A DNA stretch of 54,681 bases from an uncultured beta proteobacterium (GTDB taxonomy: Bacteria; Pseudomonadota; Gammaproteobacteria; Burkholderiales; Burkholderiaceae_C), in contig CAJAVE010000392.1 in assembly GCA_903945325.1 (NCBI GenBank), positions 1 to 54,681 of the forward strand. Reading direction: 5' to 3'. Positions 8,013 to 15,148 of this stretch are shown in pieces. The number at the start of each line of letters is the position of its first letter. Positions within the stretch are counted from its first letter, which is position 1. The notes under the pieces are model-generated. The model worked only from the letters and a program-made list of their open reading frames with translations, made no database searches and was not told the origin of the DNA. Position numbers and translations under genes: made by a program.

Positions 8013-9195
8013 GTACTCCCGCCTCTGCATTGATCGCCTCTTGCACCTGGCGCAGCAGTTTCCCGCTGTGCTCATTCTGGGTGCACGCCAGGTCGGCAAG
8101 ACTACTTTGGCCCGCCAGAGCTTTTCTGGCTACTCTTATTTGGATCTTGAAGATTCGGCCACGCACGCCCTGTTCGCCGAAGATCCACGCTTTCAGCTCG
8201 ACGCGCGCGCTAGTAGCGCAGGGCTGATTCTGGATGAGGCGCAACGCCTGCCGAACTTGTTTGACGCACTACGTGGCGCGATTGATGCAGACCGTCAGCG
8301 CATGGGCCGATTCGTGATTCTGGGGTCTGCCCAGCCAGCGCTGGTGCGTCAGGTTTCCGAAAGTCTGGCCGGGCGTGTAGGGATTTTGGAACTCTCGCCG
8401 CTGACCGTGCAGGAAGCGGCCACAGGAGATACCCCGATACAAGGCTACGGGCAGGTATGGCTGGCCGGTGGCTTTGCCGATGCCCTAGGTGCGGCGGGTC
8501 GAGGAGGGCATTTCCGGGATTGGTGGGAGGCCTACTTGCGCACCTATGTGGAACGCGACCTGCCCACGATGGGGGTGAGTGCCGACCCGATTGTGATGCG
8601 CAAACTGCTCACCATGTTGGCACACGCCCAGGGTGGGTTGGCCAACCTCAGCCAGTTTGCCAGCGCTTTGGGGTTGTCACAGCCAACGGTTGCGCGCTAT
8701 GTGAACATTCTGGAACAAAGCTTTCTGCTGCGGCGCCTGCCGCCGTACTTTAGCAATGTCGGCAAGCGGCTGGTGAAAGCGCCCAAGCTGTACCTGCGCG
8801 ACACCGGTTTGCTCCACCACCTGCTCAACATCGACACGCTGGAGGTTCTGGATAGCCATCCGGTTCGGGGTGCCAGTTGGGAGACATTTGTGCTGGAGGA
8901 CTTGCTGCGCCGTGAGGCCGTGGAGTACCCGCACGGTGTGGCGCATTTCTGGCGCACGGCCGGTGGGGCCGAGGTCGACTTGCTGCTGGAGCGCGGTGGC
9001 GCCCTGCACGCACTGGAGATCAAAACGGCCCGTGCCACGTCCCCTTATCTTGCACGTGGTCTGCGCGCCATCATGGAAGACACCGGTGCCGTTAGCGCCA
9101 CCATCATTGATCAAGGGCAGGGGGCCGACCCATTGGCAACGGGAGTAGCTCGCCGGGGCTTTACCGAGGCCATCACCTGGCTACCTGGAAAATAG
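8011..9195 (+). CDS. AAA_14/DUF4143-type ATPase
   Basis: 394 residues. It has Walker A GARQVGKTT (24-32), Walker B LILDEAQ (72-78), a sensor region RFVILGSAQPALV, LTVQE, then the DUF4143 C-terminal part with LSQPTVARYVNILEQSFLLRRLPPY (winged helix), LYLRDTGLLHHLL, GASWETFVLEDLL and a nuclease-like FWRTAGGAEVDLLLE...ALEIKTA. The last element resembles a PD-(D/E)XK core (D, then E-x-K), so a nucleic-acid role is possible. Such genes are patchily distributed and commonly gained by transfer; the function is unknown. Repeat copies B and C flank it, and copy C supplies its TAG stop. Confidence 0.85.
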   Translation: MYSRLCIDRLLHLAQQFPAVLILGARQVGKTTLARQSFSGYSYLDLEDSATHALFAEDPRFQLDARASSAGLILDEAQRLPNLFDALRGAIDADRQRMGRFVILGSAQPALVRQVSESLAGRVGILELSPLTVQEAATGDTPIQGYGQVWLAGGFADALGAAGRGGHFRDWWEAYLRTYVERDLPTMGVSADPIVMRKLLTMLAHAQGGLANLSQFASALGLSQPTVARYVNILEQSFLLRRLPPYFSNVGKRLVKAPKLYLRDTGLLHHLLNIDTLEVLDSHPVRGASWETFVLEDLLRREAVEYPHGVAHFWRTAGGAEVDLLLERGGALHALEIKTARATSPYLARGLRAIMEDTGAVSATIIDQGQGADPLATGVARRGFTEAITWLPGK

Positions 9196-9236
9196 GACCC
9201 TGACCCACGATAACACTGCGCGAGGTGCTATGAAAT
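9190..9236 (+). repeat. 47-bp repeat, copy C
   Basis: It runs from AAATAGGACCCTGACCC to GCGAGGTGCTATGAAAT. The TAG within AAATAGG is the stop codon of the ATPase gene and the ATG within GCTATGAAAT is the start codon of the agmatine deiminase gene, so one repeat both ends one gene and begins the next. Confidence 0.9.
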
Positions 9237-10348
9237 TTAAAGTAAGTACCCGGCGCGAATGTCTACAGAACCTGGCCCATATGGCGGGTGGCGTGGCGCT
9301 TGCAACGGCTTTTGAGGCTACCGCGATGAATGTGACTTCTGATGCCTGGTACATGCCCGATGAGGGGGAACCCCATCAGCGCACCTGGATGGCATTTGGT
9401 GCCAGCAAGCCGATTTGGGGCAATCGGTTGCTGGCGCAGGTGCAGAAAGACCTGGCATTGATCGCCCGCACCATAGTCAGGTTTGAACCCGTGTCCATGC
9501 TGGTTCGCAGAGAAGACCATGCGACCGCGCGTGCGCTGGTTGGGCCCGACGTGGAATTGATCGAGTGCCCACTGGACGATCTGTGGATGCGCGACACCGG
9601 CCCCGTGTTCGTGGTCAGCAAAGGTGGTGCCAAAGCGGCTGTGGATTTCAATTTCAACGGCTGGGGCGGGAAGCAGGACTATGACCGCGATGCGGCGGTT
9701 GCCCGCTTTGTGGCGCAGCGCGCGCAGGTCAGCCGTATCCAGACGCGGCTGGTGCTCGAAGGCGGCGGTATCGAGGTGGATGGACGAGGTACTGCCATCA
9801 TCACCGAGAGCTGCGTGCTCAATGCCAACCGCAATCCGGGTGTGTCAAAGGCAGCTTGTGAGGTAGAACTGAAACACCTTCTGGGTTTGCAGAAAATCAT
9901 CTGGCTACCGGGCGTCAAGGGAAAAGATGTAACCGACGGGCATACCGATTTCTACGCGCGCTTTGCCCGACCCGGGGTCGTGGTGGCCGGGTTCGATGCA
10001 GACCCGCAATCGTTCGACCATGCGGTGACCAAGAGACACCTGGAGATTTTGCGTGCAGCCACGGATGCCGATGGCAAGCCCTTGGATGTGGTGGTGCTGC
10101 AAGCCCCGTCAAGAGCACGCGAACGCTTTGCGGGTGACGATTTTGCGGCCGGGTACATCAATTTTTATGTATGCAACGGAGCGGTGATTGCCCCGGAATT
10201 TGGCGATGCCAAAGCCGATCAGGCTGCCAGGCTAACCCTTGAGAGGCTGTTTCCCCTGAGAAAAGTGGTCCAGATCAATATCGATGCCATCGCAGCGGGC
10301 GGTGGGGGCATTCACTGTACGACGCAGCAGGAGCCGGCGGCGCGTTGA
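9230..10348 (+). CDS. aguA: Agmatine deiminase, probably exported
   Basis: 372 residues of the peptidylarginine-deiminase fold. Catalytic features are DDLWMRDTGPVFV, EGGGIEVDGRGT, DGHTDFYARF and the nucleophile Cys in GGGGIHCTTQQEPA (about residue 363). It converts agmatine to N-carbamoylputrescine and ammonia. Unlike typical cytosolic enzymes it begins with VSTRRECLQNLAHMAGGVALA, a twin-arginine followed by a hydrophobic stretch and an AxA-like site, suggesting Tat export to the periplasm. The start codon lies inside repeat copy C, with GAGGT only 3 nt before it. No N-carbamoylputrescine amidase gene is in the window. Confidence 0.87.
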   Translation: MKFKVSTRRECLQNLAHMAGGVALATAFEATAMNVTSDAWYMPDEGEPHQRTWMAFGASKPIWGNRLLAQVQKDLALIARTIVRFEPVSMLVRREDHATARALVGPDVELIECPLDDLWMRDTGPVFVVSKGGAKAAVDFNFNGWGGKQDYDRDAAVARFVAQRAQVSRIQTRLVLEGGGIEVDGRGTAIITESCVLNANRNPGVSKAACEVELKHLLGLQKIIWLPGVKGKDVTDGHTDFYARFARPGVVVAGFDADPQSFDHAVTKRHLEILRAATDADGKPLDVVVLQAPSRARERFAGDDFAAGYINFYVCNGAVIAPEFGDAKADQAARLTLERLFPLRKVVQINIDAIAAGGGGIHCTTQQEPAAR

Positions 10349-10354
10349 CCAGGG

Positions 10355-10400
10355 CTGAACGCGTTGCCCAATTGATGCGCCGCAGGGCCGCGCAAGCCCG
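10355..10400 (+). other. Short fragment resembling the start of the inositol-phosphatase gene
   Basis: GTTGCCCAATTGATGCGCCG is 19 of 20 identical to the phosphatase gene near 6769, and GCGCAAGC also recurs in register; in frame it would read VAQLMRRRAAQAR. No open phosphatase frame follows, so this looks like a relic of a duplication or gene loss rather than a gene. The stretch between the deiminase stop and the 4.5S RNA holds nothing else I recognise. Confidence 0.4.
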
Positions 10401-10481
10401 CATCCAGGGCATACAAAGTGAACTTTGCTCTAGTTTCCATAGCAAGAAACCTACATGCAGCAACGCATTCAAGAATGAGGT

Positions 10482-10577
10482 TGACGAGCCTTGACCCCAG
10501 CACTGGCTCCACAGTTAGGGCTGCTTGGTTCCCCACCTGACCCGGTTGGCCGCTTCCCCATGTGGGAAGGCCCGTCA
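10482..10577 (-). ncRNA. ffs: Signal recognition particle 4.5S RNA
   Basis: On the minus strand the apical domain reads GGTCAGGT-GG-GGAA-CC-AAGCAGCC (10543-10519). This equals the conserved SRP domain IV of E. coli except that the loop-closing CC/GG pair is swapped to GG/CC, a compensatory change that supports real structure. The ends pair as TGACG with CGTCA and GCCTT with AAGGC, giving a hairpin RNA of about 96 nt. It binds Ffh and targets membrane proteins. A TACAAT -10 hexamer lies at 10589-10584. It is divergent from dnaX. Confidence 0.93.
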
Positions 10578-10583
10578 GGGTGG

Positions 10584-10589
10584 ATTGTA
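10584..10589 (-). promoter_or_regulatory. Probable -10 element of the 4.5S RNA gene
   Basis: TACAAT on the minus strand, 6 nt before the predicted RNA 5' end at about 10577. The -35 region is not well matched. Confidence 0.5.
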
Positions 10590-10624
10590 GCCGCAGGGCC
10601 GCCCCAAGGCGAAATCCTAGCCCG

Positions 10625-10630
10625 TAGAAT
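10625..10630 (+). promoter_or_regulatory. Probable -10 element of dnaX
   Basis: TAGAAT followed by exactly 7 nt and then the dnaX ATG at 10638. Transcription would begin at or next to the start codon. The same TAGAAT-CG-N5-ATG geometry is found before clpS (47178-47191). Confidence 0.45.
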
Positions 10631-10637
10631 CGCACCC

Positions 10638-12500
10638 ATGTCCTACCTCGTGCTCGCCCGCAAGTACCGCCCCCGCAATTTCACTGAAATGGTGGGGCAG
10701 GACCATGTGGTGCAAGCACTGACCAATGCCTTGACCACCCAGCGCCTGCACCACGCCTACTTGTTTACCGGTACGCGCGGTGTGGGTAAAACCACCGTGT
10801 CGCGAATACTGGCCAAGTCGCTGAACTGCCAGGGCCCGGATGGCAACGGTGGAATCACTGCCAGCCCTTGCGGCGTATGTCAAGCCTGCTCTGATATCGA
10901 TAGCGGGCGGTTTGTGGATTACACCGAGCTGGATGCTGCCAGCAACCGCGGTGTGGACGAAGTGCAGGCCCTGCTGGAACAGGCGGTGTACAAACCGGTG
11001 CAGGGGCGCTTCAAGGTTTTCATGATCGACGAGGTGCACATGTTGACCAACACGGCGTTCAATGCCATGTTGAAAACGCTGGAAGAGCCGCCCGAGTATT
11101 TGAAATTTGTGCTGGCCACCACCGACCCGCAAAAAGTGCCGGTTACGGTGCTGTCGCGCTGCCTGCAGTTCAACCTGCGCCCGATGGCGCCTGAGACCAT
11201 CCGCGAGCACCTAGCCCGGGTGCTGGAAGTAGAGCAGGTCAGCTCCGAGGTGCAGGCCTTGCGTTTGCTGGCCCGCGCCGCGCGCGGATCCATGCGCGAT
11301 GCGCTGAGTCTGACTGACCAGGCCATTGCTTTTGGCTCAGGCCAATTGCAGGAAACCACGGTGCGCCAGATGCTGGGTAGCGTGGACCGTTCCTACGTGT
11401 TTCGCTTGATTGAGGCCCTGGCTCTGGGTGACGGCAAGACTGTAGTAGAGACCTCCGAAGCCCTTCGTTTGAATGGTCTGAGTGCGGCCTCCACGCTGGA
11501 GGAAATGTCTACAGTGCTACAGCGCATGGCCGTGGTGCAAGTTGTTGGTGGAGCAAATGACGACGACAGTGACCCCGAGGCCGCTGAAACCGCGCGCTTG
11601 GCCGCCCTGATGCCCGTCGACGAGACGCAATTGCTCTATAGCATTTGCCTGCATGGCCGCGCAGATCTAGGCTTGGCACCGGATGAATATGCCGCTCTGA
11701 CGATGGTGCTGTTGCGCCTGCTGGCCTTCAAGCCGCAGGGGCCAACGTCCTCGGCTGAAAAAAAAACTCTAAATAGGCCGTCGCTGGCGTTGCCAGTGCC
11801 GGTGCCACCAGCCGTTCGAACGACCGCCCCGCTGACTAACCGTGCTTCTCCAGTGCAGCCATGGGAGGATGCGCCTGACGCCGCCCCACCGGGACAGATT
11901 TTGCCAGTGCGCGAGTCTGCACGTCCAGGTGACCGTGACGTACAGGCGGAAGCGGAGATGGATGCGGAGTTTTTGGACGATTTAGTATTAAAAGAGCCTC
12001 TAGCCCCCGTAAAACATGCGCAAGCAGCTATTAAAGTTGTAGCAATACCGGTTCATGTTCAGGCCGAATCCCGCTCCGACCTAACCGCGCAGCAAACGCC
12101 TGCGCCACTGCTGCCGACCGAAGAAGGTGACTTTTGGCACGCCACCGTGCTGCAGTTGATCAAGTCTGATGCCATCAACGCCATGGTGCGCGAGTTGGCC
12201 CTGCAGTCCCAACTGGTGGCGCGCGACACGGATCAATGGCTGGTGCGGGTGGAGCGAGAGTCGCTTAACCAAAGTGGCACCCGTGAGCGCTTGGCCACGG
12301 CGCTGCAAAACGCCGGATTCCCCATCAAGCTGGTGGTCGAGATAGGCCGTGTGACCGATTGCCCGGCCCGGCGCAATATGGCAGCATCGGCCGAGAAACA
12401 ATTGGCGGCCGAGAAGATTATTTTTGACGATCCGTTTGTGCAGGCCATGATGCGCGACTTTGGCGCGAAAATCGTCCCCGGTTCTATCAAGCCTATTTAA
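10638..12500 (+). CDS. dnaX: DNA polymerase III tau subunit, with predicted short gamma form
   Basis: 620 residues. Walker A is GTRGVGKT (45-52), zinc-binding Cys are at 64, 78, 81 and 84, and the segments FKVFMIDEVHML and EEPPEYLKFVLATTDPQKVP follow. It is the ATPase of the clamp loader; the C-terminal tau part binds the polymerase and helicase. The ATG at 10638 is chosen because upstream codons overlap the 4.5S RNA. Nine A at 11758-11766 (codons E374-K-K) form a slippery run, and both other frames stop within 11 bases, predicting a gamma product of 377-379 residues. A dispersed repeat lies in frame in the variable linker (11991-12048). ybaB and recR follow. Confidence 0.95.
   Translation: MSYLVLARKYRPRNFTEMVGQDHVVQALTNALTTQRLHHAYLFTGTRGVGKTTVSRILAKSLNCQGPDGNGGITASPCGVCQACSDIDSGRFVDYTELDAASNRGVDEVQALLEQAVYKPVQGRFKVFMIDEVHMLTNTAFNAMLKTLEEPPEYLKFVLATTDPQKVPVTVLSRCLQFNLRPMAPETIREHLARVLEVEQVSSEVQALRLLARAARGSMRDALSLTDQAIAFGSGQLQETTVRQMLGSVDRSYVFRLIEALALGDGKTVVETSEALRLNGLSAASTLEEMSTVLQRMAVVQVVGGANDDDSDPEAAETARLAALMPVDETQLLYSICLHGRADLGLAPDEYAALTMVLLRLLAFKPQGPTSSAEKKTLNRPSLALPVPVPPAVRTTAPLTNRASPVQPWEDAPDAAPPGQILPVRESARPGDRDVQAEAEMDAEFLDDLVLKEPLAPVKHAQAAIKVVAIPVHVQAESRSDLTAQQTPAPLLPTEEGDFWHATVLQLIKSDAINAMVRELALQSQLVARDTDQWLVRVERESLNQSGTRERLATALQNAGFPIKLVVEIGRVTDCPARRNMAASAEKQLAAEKIIFDDPFVQAMMRDFGAKIVPGSIKPI
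11758..11776 (+). promoter_or_regulatory. Predicted dnaX frameshift or transcript-slippage site
   Basis: Nine consecutive A, then CTCTAAATAG. In the zero frame it reads GAA-AAA-AAA-ACT. A -1 ribosomal shift, or one extra A in the mRNA, gives AAC-TCT-AAA-TAG. One A lost gives CTC-TAA. Both products end just after the conserved clamp-loader core. Thermus dnaX uses a comparable A9 run for transcript slippage and E. coli dnaX uses a -1 shift. Confidence 0.7.
11991..12048 (+). repeat. Dispersed repeat inside dnaX
   Basis: AAAGAGCCTCTAGCCCCCGT, then GCGCAAGCAGCTATTAAAG. It is read in frame as KEPLAPVKHAQAAIKVV within the poorly conserved linker of tau, downstream of the predicted gamma stop, so the insertion is tolerated. 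Confidence 0.75.
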
Positions 12501-12503
12501 TCG

Positions 12504-12604
12504 GTTGGGGTCAGAGCACATTTGCTGCGCAAAGTGGTCTGACCCGCAAAATCTCAGTTTTAGTTGGGGTCAGAGCACATTGCTTCGCTAGTGGTCTGAC
12601 CCAC
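12504..12604 (+). repeat. Two tandem GGGTCAGA/TCTGACCC hairpins
   Basis: Two units, 12508-12545 and 12567-12602, each have arms GGGTCAGA and TCTGACCC and inner pairing of CAC with GTG. The two copies differ mostly in the loop. They fill the dnaX-ybaB gap. They look like a REP-type palindromic element and may act as attenuators or mRNA-end stabilisers; there is no U tract. Confidence 0.8.
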
Positions 12605-12626
12605 AAAGTTTTAAAGAAGGAAAATC

Positions 12627-12959
12627 ATGTTCAACAAAGGACAACTCGCAGGCCTCATGAAGCAAGCCCAGGCCATGCAGGACAACATGAAAAAGGCCCA
12701 GGACGAGCTGGGCAATGTCGAGGTCACGGGCGAGTCTGGTGCCGGGCTGGTCAAGGTCACCATGACCTGCAAGCATGACGTCAAACGCATCACCATCGAC
12801 CCCAGCCTGCTGGCGGAAGACAAGGACATGCTGGAAGACCTGGTGGCAGCGGCGTTCAATGCCGCCGTGCGCAAGGCGGAAGATACCTCGAATGAAAAGA
12901 TGGGCAAGCTGACAGCGGGAATGCCGGGATTGCCGGGTGGAATGAAATTTCCATTTTGA
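12627..12959 (+). CDS. ybaB: Nucleoid-associated protein YbaB/EbfC
   Basis: 110 residues. [53 protein letters not shown] matches the YbaB family, a small dimeric DNA-binding protein typically encoded between dnaX and recR. AAGAAGG precedes the ATG. It lies downstream of the tandem hairpins, so part of its transcript may start there or read through from dnaX. The exact role (nucleoid shaping, gene regulation) is not settled in most species. Confidence 0.93.
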   Translation: MFNKGQLAGLMKQAQAMQDNMKKAQDELGNVEVTGESGAGLVKVTMTCKHDVKRITIDPSLLAEDKDMLEDLVAAAFNAAVRKAEDTSNEKMGKLTAGMPGLPGGMKFPF

Positions 12960-12994
12960 TGCCCACACCGTTCGCTCTAACTGATTGACTGTCC

Positions 12995-13585
12995 ATGTCT
13001 GATGCCAATTCGCTGGACGCTCTGATTCAGGCGCTCAAGCGGCTGCCGGGGGTGGGTATCAAGTCGGCCCAGCGTATGGCGTTTCATCTGTTGCAGCATG
13101 ACCGCGCAGCCGCTGAAACCTTGGCGCGGGCTTTGCAGGCGGCCGTGTCCGGCGTGAAGCATTGCGAGCGATGCCATACGTTTACTGAAAACACCGTATG
13201 TGCCACCTGCCTGGACGTCCGGCGTGACACGAGCAAGCTGTGCGTGGTGGAAACACCCGCTGACCAGTCGGCGTTGGAGCGCACCGGGGCCTACCGGGGG
13301 CTGTATTTTGTGTTGATGGGCAAACTCAGCCCGCTGGACGGTATTGGCCCGCATGACATTGGCCTGAAAAAACTGTTTGACCGTGCACAGGATGGCACCG
13401 TGCAAGAAGTCATTTTGGCTACCAACTTCACGGCCGAGGGCGAAGCCACTGCGCACGTGATCAGCGAAGCACTCAAGGCGCGTGGTCTTGGTGTCACCCG
13501 GCTGGCCCGGGGTGTGCCCGCTGGCAGTGAACTCGAGTACGTGGACCTGGGCACCATTGCCCACGCCTTGGTGGACCGCCGGTAG
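12995..13585 (+). CDS. recR: Recombination mediator RecR
   Basis: 196 residues, full length. It has an N-terminal helix-hairpin-helix ([20 protein letters not shown]), a Cys4 zinc finger (C57, C60, C69, C72), a Toprim domain ([28 protein letters not shown]) and a C-terminal Walker-B-like strand. With RecO and RecF it loads RecA on gapped DNA. It is 35 bp behind ybaB in the usual dnaX-ybaB-recR order. It ends 3 bp from the convergent transglycosylase gene, with no visible terminator between them. Confidence 0.95.
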   Translation: MSDANSLDALIQALKRLPGVGIKSAQRMAFHLLQHDRAAAETLARALQAAVSGVKHCERCHTFTENTVCATCLDVRRDTSKLCVVETPADQSALERTGAYRGLYFVLMGKLSPLDGIGPHDIGLKKLFDRAQDGTVQEVILATNFTAEGEATAHVISEALKARGLGVTRLARGVPAGSELEYVDLGTIAHALVDRR

Positions 13586-13588
13586 GGC

Positions 13589-15148
13589 TCACCGTTTGGC
13601 GACTCGGGTACCCGTAGGTTTTCTGTTCGTGGTTTGACGGGGTGCTGGGCGGTTCGTTGGCACTTTGGCGTTTGCAGTGGGCTTCCTGGCTTGTGATGCG
13701 CTCGCCAGGAACAGGACAACTTGCTGCCCCGGCTTGAAGCTGGCCGACATACCAGTTTTGTTCCATTGCGCCACCTGATCAGCGTTGACTCTGTATTTGC
13801 GGGCCATGCTGGCTACGCTGTCACCCTTGGCTGCCTTGACCAGTGTGCGCTTGAGCACCACTTCGGGTGCCAGAGACAGCTGCCCGTTGTCCGCGACCTT
13901 GACGGCTACATCCTGGTCCATGCCGTTGGAGCGCGGCACGAGCAGGGAGGAGCCCGCCTTGATAACCACGCGCGGTGGGATGGCATTGACGCCGCGAAAT
14001 TCAGCTTCGCTCATGCCAACCCGCTTGGCGGCATCGGCAGGGCGCATGGTGGTGGGGGCTACCCAGACGGTCCAGCTCGCCAGACGGCCACCGCCATAAG
14101 ACTCCAGGTTGCTTTGGAACACTTCGGCGTTGTCCCACGGCAGCAAGACCTGGGGGGTGCCGGCGGCCATGATGACGGGGCGGTTGATGGACGGGTTTAG
14201 CGCCTTGAAGTCTTCAAGGGAAACTTCCGCGAGTTTGGCTGCCAGAGTCACGTCGATATCGCGATGAATCGTTACCGTCTGGAAATAGGGGTGGTTTTCG
14301 ATCAGCGGCAATTTGGAGTTGAAGGCGACCGGTCGCGAGACGATGTTTTTGACGGCTTGCAGCTTGGGCACATAGAAGCGGGTTTCCATGGGCATATTCA
14401 AGTCCATATACCCCGTGGCCTGTCCCAGTTTCTGGTTCTTGGCGATGGCACGCCCGACGCTGCCTTCGCCCCAGTTGTAGGCCGCTAGCGCGAGATGCCA
14501 GTCGCCGAACATTCCATAGAGCTTTTGCAGGTAGTCCAGCGCAGCGCGGGTGGAGGCCAATACATCGCGACGGTCATCGCGAAATGCGTTTTGTTTGAGT
14601 TCGAAGTATTTGCCCGTCGCTGGCATGAATTGCCACATCCCTGCGGCCTTGGCACTTGAGACCGCTTGGGGGTTGAATGCGCTCTCGATAAAAGGCAGCA
14701 AAGCCAACTCGGTGGGCATGTTGCGCAACTCCAGCTCTTCGACGATGTGGAACAGGTATTTCTTCGAACGCTCTGTCATCCGGAAAATATAGTCGGGTCG
14801 CGTGGCGTACCACTGCTCACGGTCGCGCACCAGGTCACTGTCCAGGTCCGGCATGGCATAGCCGCGCCGGATGCGGTCCCAAAGATCAACTGGGGGCTCC
14901 AGCGGCACGACTACACGTGACGTTGTGGCTTGCAAATCCATCGGCGTCAGCGGGATATGCGCAATCGACGAGCCAAAGAAAAGTGGTCGACCTGGCGCTT
15001 GTCTCGATGGTCCTATCTCGCGCGTCGGTTGCAATGTGAGGCCGGGGCCGTTGTCGGAAACGGGTGATGCATCCGTCGCGGGTAGGCTCGTTGCGCAGCC
15101 CGTCAGCCACAGCAGCAGGGCGGCGCTTACAAGTTTCAGTACATTCAT
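13589..15148 (-). CDS. mltD: Membrane-bound lytic murein transglycosylase, MltD-like
   Basis: 519 residues from ATG 15148. A lipobox LLLWLTGC (Cys18) marks a lipoprotein. The SLT domain has catalytic Glu155 in LPFIESAFNPQAVSSAKAAGMWQFMPATG, followed by GDWHLALAAYNWGEGSVGRA. A C-terminal LysM-like segment (VKAAKGDSVASMARKYRVNADQVAQWN) and a basic Thr/Pro/Lys tail end the protein. It cleaves peptidoglycan glycan strands. Its ATG overlaps the gloB TGA (ATGA), implying translational coupling; a GTG at 15166 is less likely. Confidence 0.9.
   Translation of the reverse strand: MNVLKLVSAALLLWLTGCATSLPATDASPVSDNGPGLTLQPTREIGPSRQAPGRPLFFGSSIAHIPLTPMDLQATTSRVVVPLEPPVDLWDRIRRGYAMPDLDSDLVRDREQWYATRPDYIFRMTERSKKYLFHIVEELELRNMPTELALLPFIESAFNPQAVSSAKAAGMWQFMPATGKYFELKQNAFRDDRRDVLASTRAALDYLQKLYGMFGDWHLALAAYNWGEGSVGRAIAKNQKLGQATGYMDLNMPMETRFYVPKLQAVKNIVSRPVAFNSKLPLIENHPYFQTVTIHRDIDVTLAAKLAEVSLEDFKALNPSINRPVIMAAGTPQVLLPWDNAEVFQSNLESYGGGRLASWTVWVAPTTMRPADAAKRVGMSEAEFRGVNAIPPRVVIKAGSSLLVPRSNGMDQDVAVKVADNGQLSLAPEVVLKRTLVKAAKGDSVASMARKYRVNADQVAQWNKTGMSASFKPGQQVVLFLASASQARKPTANAKVPTNRPAPRQTTNRKPTGTRVAKR

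Noticed and set aside
10420..10450. Possible degenerate repeat copy (TTGCTATGGAAACTAGAGC on the minus strand)
   Set aside because: It matches only the outer end of the family; too weak to call.
10491..10637. N-terminal extension of dnaX
   Set aside because: It overlaps the 4.5S RNA gene and adds residues absent from the family; MSYLVLARKYRP is the normal start.
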